NCBI GenBank assembly: GCA_964017045.1
Contig: OZ024802.1
Location: forward strand, 13,032,435 to 13,096,434
From: Omphiscola glabra
Taxonomy: Eukaryota > Mollusca > Gastropoda > Lymnaeidae
Direction: 5' to 3'
Length of the DNA stretch: 64,000 nt
Position 1 is the stretch's first letter. Each line of letters begins with the position of its first letter. Below, piece by piece: positions 1 to 10,544 of the stretch. Position numbers and translations under genes: made by a program. The notes beneath the pieces were generated by a model. It did not search any database. It had not been told where the DNA came from and saw nothing but the letters and a program-made list of their open reading frames with translations.

Positions 1-75
1 AGTCTGATATCAGCCACATAGCAGAAAGTCTGATATCAGCCACATAGCAGAAAGTCTGATATCAGCCACAGAACA
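1..75. repeat. 26-bp tandem repeat, cut by window edge
   Basis: Nearly three direct copies of a 26-bp unit beginning AGTCTGATATCAGCCACA. The array starts at base 1, so it probably continues outside the window. Confidence 0.85.
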
Positions 76-873
76 GATATTCAAGACGAAACTTGGCTTT
101 TGCTTAGTAATTTATAAATAAAATGTTTGGGAAGAAATGTTTGCTCCTGGGGGCTACTTTTTGTGGAGATGAAACAGACACAAAATCTAAAACGCAAAGA
201 GTTGAGAAAAAACAACATTTGTTGCATGTCCCAAGTTCATATTTGTTGGCTCGTGGGTTAAATATTGTTACTAATTTAATGGGGGAAAAGGTTAACATTT
301 ATCTGCCTTTTTAATTTGTAGACTTTTTTCTGCTCGAATTTTATTTTTCGCTCAGTTGATATTCTCGCCTCATCTGAGTTGTGTCAACGTCGCGTCTGCT
401 TTGTTTAGTGAACGGCGGGGAAATGGTAGCATGGTATTGTTGGATTTTGGGGATTTAAAAATAAAAAAAATCTTTTGTCTATAATATAAACATAAAAAAT
501 TTAATACGAAGTAGCAGATAAAAAATATTTTTAAACATTATTTATAAAGACGTTCTATTAAAAAAAAAGTTTAAAGGCACTAAAAAGTAGAAAATAGTTT
601 ACAACTTATTTAAATTTAAATGCATTACGCAAAGAAATAATGTGCATGAAAATTTCAAACATTAATGCCAATTAAACATATTTAAACTTCTTCTACATTC
701 AATTCGAATCATTTGGCAAAAACAGTGCTAATCTACACTTCTGACATTAAAGGTTAATGGGTTCCATCAATCCGAGGTGCTGGTGAATTTTTGGCTTGAA
801 TATGTGTTTCTGCTGATTGATTTCCAGTCTACTAGCTTGGGATTTGCTTAGTTTATACTGCCACATGACATGA
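76..873. other. AT-rich intergenic sequence, nothing recognised
   Basis: AT-rich single-copy-looking sequence. Two overlapping 63-64 codon open frames on opposite strands at about 104-314 have no recognisable motif and no splice context. I see no gene. Confidence 0.5.
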
Positions 874-1709
874 CATGACATCAGTGTTTCTTTCAGAAAT
901 TTTCCTCCGAGGGGGCACTTTTGACGTTCGGGGGGGCAGTGTCAGTTTTTCAGTGGCCAGAGGCGTAGCTAAGGGGTGGCAGATGGGACATATGTCCCCG
1001 GGCGCCAGACTAGAGGGGGCATCTAATGGGCTAAAGTGTTAATGGACGAAAATAATAGGTTTCAGAGTTTAGCGGGGAGGGGGAGTAAAAATGAATCTTG
1101 TCCCTGTCATCAAAGACTCACGTCAGTGACGTAGAAGTGGGGGGGGCGAACATTTGGTCTTCCCAGGTGTCATTTTTTCTTTAGATAGAGCGGCGAGATT
1201 TTCGGACAACTGCAGAGTTTCTATCGAGAAAGGTAGCGTAGCAAAAAAGTTAACCCACCTAGGGTGGCGCTAACACTAGGCACGCCGCTGGGCAGTGTAT
1301 ATATCAGCACCAAATTCGGCTGTCATGGCAAGTAATTTTTATCGGGAAGTAGGGCAGCAGAAAATGTGTGATTGTTTAACAATCAAGAGGTGCATTTTGG
1401 AGTATACATGATTCGAATGTTTTGATAAGACTTTCATTTGATCGGGGGAAATAATTTTTCAAGCGTCGTGGGAGGCATTATGGCGACCAGCCAGACACAA
1501 ACTAAATTCATTCTGGTTGTGGTGTGCCGAAGAAAATCATTTGACACAAGATTAGATTCAACCCGGTAGTCACATTGATCGACGTCAAGGAAAAAGGGGG
1601 AGGGGGTAGCAGAAATTGAGGAATCCGAAGAGTTTGAGCAAAAGTGAAGGCAGGAGTCACCTTAATTTAAAAATAATAAATTCAAAATGCAGTGATGCAT
1701 TGTGGTGCA

Positions 1710-1875
1710 AATTTTTCTTTTTCTTTTTCTGTCTATTAAGGGCCCACGATCAATTTATTGATCATTATGGCTCCTATGAATGTAGATGGGATTTGCAATG
1801 TTTCTGTGCCTGGTGTTGATGCGGATATTTCACTGGTAACAAGAGTTACGTAGTGAGGGTATCATGCACTGATTT
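1710..1875 (-). mobile_element. LINE 3' end fragment (CR1/Jockey-like family, reversed)
   Basis: The reverse complement closely matches the 3' untranslated end of the LINE at 48,055-48,490, including the segment reading ATCAATAAATTGATCGTGGG and a terminal AGAA-rich tail. It is a 5'-truncated copy lying inside the hAT-ended element. Confidence 0.75.
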
Positions 1876-1984
1876 CAATGTATCTTTAAGACAATGTGTG
1901 AAGGGGCATTTCAAACGTTCATATATTTACTGTTAGATGTCTCGTAGAAAAATGCTAAGAATACATCAACATACACCAACTATA

Positions 1985-2965
1985 TGTGGACTACAAATCA
2001 GCTTATGATGGCTTAAACAGAAAATACATGAGCGACGCTGTGCTGGAACTTGGAGTCCTTAACAAACTTACCCGACTCATACATATGACGATGGATAACT
2101 ACAAAAGTAGAATCAAAGTACAGAGGGAGTACTCGAGGGAGTTCCCAATCAATCTGGGCCTCAGACAAGGAAATCCGTGTATCCTTTTCAACATCACTTT
2201 AGAAAAAGCATTAGAAACATAAGACGATATAGCGCTACTTGGTAGAAACAGCATTGATGATATAATTAAAACTTTCAGGGAATTTGAAGATATGACGGTC
2301 AAGGCTGGTCTTGATGTAAATAAAGCGAAGGCAATATTTATGATAATGTCAGGAAATACGCACTGATGACTTCATCAATATGAACATCTACGCCTTTGAG
2401 AGGGTAGCTACTTTCAAATATCTAGGGGTGACTATAAATAAGCAAGAGGAAATACAATCGGAGGTGCAGAAAGAATAACAGCATGAAACCGTTCTTATTT
2501 CAATTTACAAAAGCTACTTCAAAGCAAAAATCTCGCTAAGGGAACAAAGAAGGCAGTATGCACCACTATCACAAGACCAGTAGTGAGACTTGGTTCCTAC
2601 CAGAAAAGCAGAGAACCTGTTAAATATATGACCCGATGATAGACAATTTTGTTTTGGGAATCCGTACAAACTAAGAGCTATATCAATTGTACAAATACCC
2701 GTCCATAGTCACAACAATATAAAAAAAGGCAGACTGCCCTAGGCAGGACACATTGAAAGGATGCCGGATTCTGGAGCAACAAAAACGATCTACAGGCAGA
2801 AACCTAGGGGCAGACGGCTCACCGGTCGACCAAGACTGAGATGGATTGACGATTGAGAGAACGGCTTACAAAGGTTGGGGTTCGCACATGGAGGTGTAAA
2901 GCTATGGATCGATCCCAATGGAAGAATGGGGTGGAGCAGGCCAGCGCCCTAAATGGGATGAAGCC
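1985..2965 (+). pseudogene. Decayed non-LTR retrotransposon reverse transcriptase
   Basis: Conceptual translation in shifting frames gives ordered reverse-transcriptase landmarks. An open stretch at 1986-2222 begins DYKSAYDGLNRKY and contains GLRQGNP (for GLRQGD). It is followed by a frame with VKAGLDVNKAKA, a FKYLGVTIN segment near 2415-2435, and a C-terminal GHIERMP...GRPRLRWIDD region near 2745-2850. Stops and frameshifts separate the blocks, so this is a dead copy. The GH-x-x-RM and GRPR-x-RW motifs are typical of metazoan endonuclease/reverse-transcriptase LINE polyproteins; I cannot assign the clade firmly. It is nested within the hAT element. Confidence 0.8.
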
Positions 2966-4940
2966 CCACTGATGTAAACATTTTTGACATTTGGGTGGGA
3001 AGCGCTAGAAATAACGATAATAACAGGACATCACTAACTCTTCCAACAGCACAATATTAAATAAATTCAGTCCAGTTGGGAGCCCTATGGGTATGTTTTT
3101 TATCGAGAGATAATCCTTAGCTTAGACTCGCCCCTTAAAACTTTAAAGGCCCCAAAACTTTTTTGATAAATTCAAAATGCAAAAATGCATTTTTTTTTAC
3201 ATACAGTAGTTAAATTTAGTTTCGCATTATTATACACTTAACTGTAGAGCAACGGGAGAGATGCTAGTTAAGATTTTATCTTTCATTTGACCTAAAAGCC
3301 ATCGTGTGAGGTCTGCAACCCACATAACTGTATGGGGTCTCGTATATTTTAGGGGCTTAAAGTTGGGCTGTAATTACATTAAATTATCAACTTTTACTGC
3401 TAGGTAGGGAAGGAAAAAAACGAAAAATAGCAATGGTGCCATAAAAAGTCAAGCGACGTCTCTGCTTGACTAAGTGTGTTATGCAACCATTTTTTTTTAA
3501 ATTGAAAAGTAATGTTTTTTTTAAGTTATTATTTTAAAATATGTTATGGATCAACTACATAAAAATAAATGAATTATAGTATAAATAAAATACTACAAAA
3601 TATTTTTAAAATTAAGAAAAAAGAATTCCTTCCAAAAAAGGTATCCATCCCAAAAAAGAAATGCTAAAATAGTTTTACATTTTGAATGAAAAAGAAAAAC
3701 CAAAAACATACGTTTATTTCAAAATATTTCCAAGTTTCACCAAAGTCAAAAAGAAAAAAAGCTTTTCCGTACAAAAGGCTAAAGACTATATCTTTATGGG
3801 TTTTCAAAATTGGTATTTATTTATAAATCATATGTAACCGATATAATTGTTCAGAAGTCAAGAACTGTCTACAAAAGACTCATATATTTATTAATGTGTG
3901 ATTTTTTTCTTATAAATTATTAAAGTTTCAATTATCAATATTCAGTTGATTGAAATGTTAATTAAGAAATTTAGACAACTATAATTTGCTTCAGATCATT
4001 ACAACTTGCCTCTTCGATATTATACTTGAAAACAATTTTTTTACCAATTCCATATAATTTTTTTTAACTACTACCAAATATGGCATTTACAAGATAATCG
4101 AAATACTCGATTATTTTTTATTCGTTTTTAAATATATATTATATTCTTTCTACTGGATTATCATCTTAAAATATTTTTTTTAAATAGTTCAAACAGCTGG
4201 GGAAGATTGTTTATTATTATTATATTAACAGAGAAAAGTCATTGGGGATTTAATAAATAAAGACTATTTTTTTAAAAAAATCATTTTACTCTGTTCTCGA
4301 AACTGTGTTAAAAAATTAGAAACACTCGATTTAATAATTATGATGAAATGTCCACTTTTTGTATGTAACCGGTAAATTCCTAATTTTTTGTTTTAAAATT
4401 ATTATTATTATTATTTTTAAATTTTCATTTTATCTATGTCAGCATACATCTATGGAATCTACTACATTAAAATGTTTGCTAAAATTGATTTTTTAAAGCA
4501 TGATGCTATTATACAATATAATTTGAAAACAGATTGCACATGTTTATTTCTTAGCAAGAACTATATTTAATTTACAAACATTTATATCGATGAAAAGGTA
4601 GTTTAATACAGGGTTATTAAAAAGTCTTTCAACTTTTGCAGCTGCAAAATGTAATTAAATAAAAGATACCGATATCTGCGAATCAGAAAAAGTCAGATTT
4701 TAGCTTATGATCAGGAGCGGCCAATTTTCAAAACAATACGATGATTATAATCGATTTCTGCGAGCCTGTAACAAGATTAACCTGAACGCTATGGATCATC
4801 AATATACATCGAACAAAGCGATATTTTATTTGTTCCAATAATTGTAATCGATTAAAGGCACACATTTCAATAACTTTTAAAAATTTTATAAAAATTAAAT
4901 TTAGAGTAGGTTTTTTTTTTTTAAATTATGTTTTCTTACA
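2966..4940. other. AT-rich interior of the hAT-ended element
   Basis: Very AT-rich DNA with many homopolymer runs and no open frame of note on either strand. No transposase motif is seen. Confidence 0.5.
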
Positions 4941-5026
4941 CATTTCCCCCCGGGGGGGCACTTGACTTGCCCCGGGGGGCAGTGCCCCCCCCCCGAGGTA
5001 TGCCTGAAAGAAACACTGCATGACAT

Positions 5027-5449
5027 GACTCTTCATTCGTTTAATAATTCGTCATGCTTTTTTTGTTGTTGTTTTATTCAAGTCAAATAAATTGTGTGGC
5101 CCATATAAAGAGTGATGAGATCTAATACGTGATTGCGCACATTTACTGACAATTTAACACAGTCCCTGGTTATAATTATAATGCACACAATGAGAATAGT
5201 TTCTTCAATGGTAAACAGTAAGTGGGCCAATGAGCGACATATATTAGAAGAGGAGTCAGTGAAGACGATAAGACTCAAACGGTACTATTTAAGAATATGA
5301 CATGGTCGAATTTTTCAAGTTACCTCTTCAAAAGCGAAACAAGTTTTTAAACATGTCTATCGTCACGATTAAATATCTAAATTAGAGTATAACGTACGGT
5401 ATAATATATTTTAATGATAAAGACATTAGTTTGTTTCATAGTGAACGTT
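5027..5449. other. Intergenic, nothing recognised
   Basis: AT-rich sequence between the hAT element and the next tandem array. One 66-codon reverse open frame has no recognisable feature. Confidence 0.4.
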
Positions 5450-5955
5450 AGTTCTTAAATTTGTTTCATTTTCAAATGTCCAGTATTCAAAATAAAATGT
5501 CCTCCTCTTTAAATAAAATGAAATGTTCTCACTTGTTCATCTGACAACCCTGAGCTGCTCTCATTTGTCCATCTGACAACCCTGAGCTGCTCCCATTTTT
5601 TCATCTGACAACCCTGAGCTCCTCCCATTTGTTCATCTGACAACCCTGAGCTGCTCTCATTTGTTCATCTGACAACCCTGAGCTAGTTCTTAAATTTGTT
5701 TCATTTTCAAATGTCCAGTATTCAAAATAAAATGTCCTCCTCTTTAAATAAAATTAAATGCTCTCATTTGTTCATCTGACAACCTTGAGCTGCTCTCATT
5801 TGTCCATCTGACAACCCTGAGCTGCTCCCATTTGTTCATCTGACAACCCTGAGCTGCTCCCATTTGCTCATCTGACAACCCTGAGCTGCTCTCATTTGTT
5901 CATCTGACAACCTTGAGCTGCTCCCATTTGTTCATCTGACAACCCTGAGCTGATT
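5450..5955. repeat. 32-bp minisatellite in a higher-order repeat
   Basis: Two blocks of a 32-bp unit (motif TTCATCTGACAACCCTGAGC), about five copies at 5530-5690 and six at 5760-5955. Each block is preceded by the same roughly 70-bp non-repeat segment starting near 5450 and 5683, giving a higher-order period of about 235 bp. Confidence 0.9.
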
Positions 5956-5994
5956 CCAAAATTTTATAAGCAGAATTATTTTTTTTTGCTGGCA

Positions 5995-6305
5995 TCCGTC
6001 CGTCACAATGTGACGATTGTGTAGACTACGCAGGACGAAATCCACAGGGCCTGGGATTATTCTTCTAGGATTATAAGCTGGTTCCTTACACTGCAAAGTG
6101 CCTCCTCTCCACGCCGCTGGATAACCCAAGAGAACATGATGTGGATGATACAACTTGGCACCAATGGCGTCGCAGGAGTTGCCGGAATGTTTCATTGTGT
6201 CAACGTTATCCGCCTACGGGACTCCATCTCCGGGTTTTGAATTCAGAGTTTCCTTCTCTTAGATGAGTTCCAATCCAAGGTTGACGAGTCCCATTCGCCT
6301 GAGCA
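5995..6305 (-). mobile_element. SINE-like element, copy 1 (reversed)
   Basis: Shares long blocks with the element at 63,520-63,770, including GGATTATTCTTCTAGGA, a GGCGTCGCAGGAGTTG block and a TTTCCTTCTCTTAGAT block in the same order. This copy has extra sequence in the middle and a diverged head. Confidence 0.75.
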
Positions 6306-7160
6306 GCAGATAATATAACTTATTAAAATGGCTGCTTACTCGAAAAGAAATAATTAATGATAATAATAATTGTTTCCTACTCTAGCACTATCAGATGCTA
6401 GTTTATTTAAATAACCTAGAAGTATGTCATAAATATCTTAGGCATCAGAAAAACAAAATATTTTAGTAATCCGAAAAAAATAGCTTGAATTGAAAATAAA
6501 ACAATGTGTTTAAGATCGAATTTTTATATATAATTATTACAGATTCCATCTGATTACTGAAACAAGGTTGAGGTTGGGGTTGAGTTTTGCTTTTAAAGCA
6601 AGATAAAGTAGCGATTTTAACTGTTGGCCCAACTAAGAACTAGAACACGTCATATTCAGTTTACCCGATGCTATTTTGTATGCTTCTGTGTGAATGGCTA
6701 CCAGCAATAGCGCACTTATAAGTTATATTTATATCTAGCAGCCCCTCTAGGAAGTCGCATTTTCGGGTTTACAAATCTTAGCATCAATATCCGCATTGAC
6801 AGTTAATCTCTTAGTTTTCACGAGGAAGATGTCTTTCAAAGTCAAGAGTGGTATCCGCCTAAACTTAATTTTTCAGTTTTCTTAAGTACTTTTTGTGTTA
6901 AGGCGGTGTTAAATGATAGTAGGTATTCTTTGAAAGCCAGCTGGTTGTTCTTGTTATTTTTGGCCAGAACAAATGAGGCAGTTAATGGCTGAGCATAACA
7001 TGGCGGTAAGGTCTAGTGACGTAATATAGGATAAGACAAAAGTTTTAGCAACTTATAAATGTAACCATGACCATCGTTCCTGTCTCAGGACTAGCATGTT
7101 TTATTAATCATATATTCAGGAGTAATCATCCCACTTTTTCTAACGATTATTCGCATCGTT
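6306..7160. other. Intergenic, nothing recognised
   Basis: AT-rich sequence with no coding signal, tandem repeat or transposon end that I can support. Confidence 0.4.
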
Positions 7161-7165
7161 AAGAA

Positions 7166-7255
7166 CAGTGGTTCTCAACCTTTCCGAAACTTGAGGGTGA
7201 AAAACGGCTAGGGAGTCATGTGCAAGAACCGCAGATTTAGAATGGCTGGTCTGGA
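7166..7255. mobile_element. hAT MITE fragment (one end only)
   Basis: Starts CAGTGGTTCTCAACCTTTCC, the terminal sequence of the MITEs at 10,589 and 47,733. No matching right end is visible, so it is truncated. Confidence 0.55.
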
Positions 7256-7499
7256 TAACTAAAACATTGTTCACCCGCTGTAATATAAAGTATGAATAAA
7301 TTATTGTTTCTGATATAATTGTGGTATTTATTTTTGGGGGGTTATATTCAAAGCAATTTACGTGCACAAATGTATTAAAATTTCGACTAAGTGTTGACAT
7401 ATTTCTGCAAGAGTACAAATTAAATTAGCTTCTGGTAATTTCAACAATTTTGATGGTGTTTATGAATGGAGGAAAATTATGACATTAAATTTCAAAGCA

Positions 7500-7660
7500 G
7501 TGGTTTCTACGTAGTTAACGTCATAATCTGGTGGATGGGACCCGTTAACTTTGGACGGCAACTCATCTAAGAGAAGGCAAACTCTGCGTTTAAACCAGGA
7601 GCCAGAATAATCAATAAATTGATCGTGGGCCCTCAAATATAAGAAGAAGAAAGGGGATCT
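7500..7660 (+). mobile_element. SINE-like element, copy 3, with a LINE-derived tail
   Basis: The 5' part matches the SINE body (GGCAACTCATCTAAGAGAAG and neighbours; reversed in the copies at 5995 and 63,520). It then switches to the exact tail of the LINE at 48,055-48,490 (ATCAATAAATTGATCGTGGG followed by GAAGAA repeats). A shared 3' tail is how many SINEs recruit a partner LINE's reverse transcriptase. Confidence 0.7.
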
Positions 7661-7824
7661 GTATCTGCGGCCGTGTAAAATGTCCACGTTTTCTTTAGTT
7701 GGTATGTGTTCACATGTGATATACATGGGGGCACAGCTTGGTTTTTTTCATTGGGGGGGGAAATGGCGAGCAGTCTGTTGGTCACAGCCAGGTGTAAAAA
7801 TGGAGCAGTTAAAAACTAGAAGAC

Positions 7825-7865
<41 letters not shown>
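7825..7865. repeat. GATA/GA microsatellite
   Basis: Short run of GATA units followed by an uninterrupted GA run. Confidence 0.9.
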
Positions 7866-7867
<2 letters not shown>

Positions 7868-9200
7868 GTCCGACAGACAGAGAAATATAAATAATGTTTA
7901 ACAACAGTTGTGATGTAGAAACAATGAGACTATAGAGGCTGCGAGCGGCCAATCGCACTCAAATTTTAAGATAACTCTTTATTAAAACCCACAACTTCGC
8001 ATCGAAATATTGTTAAGCAAAATAAAATATTAAAATTAAAACATTTAGCAACAGTATCACATTATAACATGTATATATAAAATACAATCATAATTTTCAT
8101 TCATTGCTAATTAGGGAGAATTTCAATTTCGATATGTATAATTTTGTCAATTACAAATATTTTAAAATTATCACCTTTCTTTATCTATTTGAGACATTTA
8201 AAATCAGGCCCGGGCAGAAAAACCCAAATTACCCTCCCCGTAAGACAGTCTTGCCAAATAGACAAGGCAGAGAGATTTGAGCAACTCGCCCTCACGTTAA
8301 ACAAAGTGCAGCTCAAATCAGGGCTACCTATCAAGTCGATTCCGTGTTCAACTTCGTCAAAGGACGAACAACAACATCTACCAAAGCTGTATCGTGGGGT
8401 CCACTGCTAATCCTCAATGGAGTATATTTTAAGAAGACCCTTTTTTTTGGTGTCATGCTGCCCGAAAGAGAAAAAAATCATAAATATGCATGTGGCTTTC
8501 TGAAGAATTAAAAAGAAAAATCTACCCATCCCTGCTGAATCCTGCACAAAACAATTCTTACATTGTTCAGGCCCACAACTTTGATTGTACTTGTTATTTA
8601 CTAGAATAGAAGCACTACATAAGCCTCTGTGTACATCTAAATGCGTCCTCTCAAGAACTTAGTTCCTGTTCAGGGCAGCACACTTGTAGAGATGGATATC
8701 ACTCAGCACGCCACGACACGAAGGTGCCATCTGACACTTGTAATGCAATGACTGCTATTATGTCCTTGATCAAGTCAACTATAAATACATTTGTGTTCAG
8801 AGGAGCGTGTAGTTACACGAAATCGAACGAAGAAAAAGAAAGGGATAAAGAATGTATCATTGGACGATCTCTATCAAATCGAGAAATTTTCTTAGTGAAC
8901 CCAAACCATTTTTAAAAAGAAAGGCATAAACAGACAACAGAGCATGCAAAATACATTGGTAGCGAAACATGCTCACGATAGAAGTTATAAGAAAAGAGAT
9001 TTACAAAATAAATATCATTATTTGCATCCTGAAAATGCCACTGCATAGTTTGTAGACATCACGTTACCGTTTCTTATTCCCTTCAGATATGATAAATATT
9101 GACAGCACTCCACATCTGATATGTTCCTATATTGATATAACTGCAAATATAATATGTTTCTGGATTGTTATCCCTCCACGGATCAAATTTTTCTATACTA
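7866..9200. other. Intergenic, nothing recognised
   Basis: AT-rich sequence. Short open frames at 8144-8410 (+) and 8724-8915 (+) show no domain, repeat or splice context. Confidence 0.4.
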
Positions 9201-9214
9201 TAAATCTTTTTAAA

Positions 9215-10248
9215 CATACACCTGTTCTAAACTCATCTTTTTAAAAAATTGACCATATCTGATCTTAAACATACAGTTGATCATAATTTATATTAAACAT
9301 ACAGTTGACCATAACTTATCTTAAACATACAGTTGGCCATAACTTATCTTAAACATATAGTTGACAATAACACATTTTAAACATATTGTTGACCATAACT
9401 TAGCTTAAACATACAGTTGACCATAACTTATCTTAAACATACAGTTGACCATAACTTATCTTAAACATAATGTTGACTATAACTTATCTTAAACATACTG
9501 TTGACCATAACTTATCTTAAAGTACATTTGACCATAATTTATCTTAAACATACTGTTGACCATAGCATATCTTAAACATACTGTTGACCATAACTTATCT
9601 TAAACATACAGTTGACCATAACTTATCTTAAACATACAGTTGACCATAACGTATCTTAAACATACTGTTGACCACAACGTATCTTAAACATACAGTTGAC
9701 CATAACGTATCTTAAACATACAGTTGACCATAACGTATCTTAAACATACAGTTGACCATAACGTATCTTAAACATACAGTTGACCATAACGTATCTGAAA
9801 CATACAGTTGACCATAACTTATCTTAAACATACAGTTGACCATAACTTATCTTAAACATACAGTTGACCATAACTTATCTTAAACATACAGTTGACCATA
9901 ACGTATCTTAAACATACAGTTGACCATAACGTATCTTAAACATACAGTTGACCATAACTTATCTTAAACATACAGTTGACCATAACTTATCTTAAACATA
10001 CAGTTGACCATAACGTATCTTAAACATACAGTTGACCATAACTTATCTTAAACATACAGTTGACCATAACGTATCTTAAACATACAGTTGACCATAACGT
10101 ATCTTAAACATACAGTTGACCATAACTTATCTTAAACATACAGTTGACCATAACGTATCTTAAACATACAGTTGACCATAACTTATCTTAAACATACAGT
10201 TGACCATAACGTATCTTAAACATACAGTTGACCATAACTATTCTTAAA
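9215..10248. repeat. 28-bp minisatellite, about 36 copies, upstream of ADGF exon 1
   Basis: Unit of 28 bp with core ACATACAGTTGACCATAAC. Copies alternate between CTTATCT and CGTATCT endings; the 5' copies are diverged and the 3' copies nearly identical. It ends about 90 bp before the acceptor of the first recognised ADGF exon, so it lies in the promoter or an upstream intron. Confidence 0.95.
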
Positions 10249-10334
10249 ATTACGTTTGCTTAAAATTGTAGTTGAGGACTAAATAACAAAATCTTAGTAA
10301 GAGTAAATAAAGACTGTATCTTTTTAATGTTCAG

Positions 10335-10544
10335 ATCGAAATTACGAGAATCTCCGCTCCGAAAGTCAATCTTCTGATGATCATCGTAATCATGATGATG
10401 TCAAAGTCGCCAGCTGCTCCCATAACACAAGATGACTATCTAAAAAGGAGGTCCCAGCTGATTAGCGAGGACGAGAAGATGAGGATTGGGGGAGATCTGG
10501 TGCTGTCTCCAGAAGAACTGATTGTCAATGACATCTTCATGAAG
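10335..10544 (+). CDS. ADGF exon 1 (or 2): signal-like N-terminus
   Basis: Encodes a Met/Ile-rich hydrophobic stretch (LLMIIVIMMMS) then an acidic helical segment ending NDIFMK, phase 0 before GTATCT. If the gene starts at 10377 the signal peptide is very short. If the AG at 10333-10334 is an acceptor, an upstream exon supplies the true start. Confidence 0.85.

Larger units (their letters stand above)
882..5018. mobile_element. Large hAT-type element (4.1 kb) with nested insertions
   Basis: The left end at 882 begins CAGTGTTTCTTTCAG and the right end at 5018 is its exact 15-bp inverted complement; a G-rich subterminal stretch follows each end. An 8-bp direct repeat CATGACAT lies immediately outside both ends (874-881 and 5019-5026). 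Ends starting CAGTG with an 8-bp target duplication are the hallmark of hAT transposons. The interior holds a reversed LINE 3' end, a decayed reverse transcriptase and about 2 kb of AT-rich DNA; I found no transposase, so it is non-autonomous or gutted. CATGACAT is itself tandemly repeated on the left flank, which slightly weakens the target-site evidence. Confidence 0.8.
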
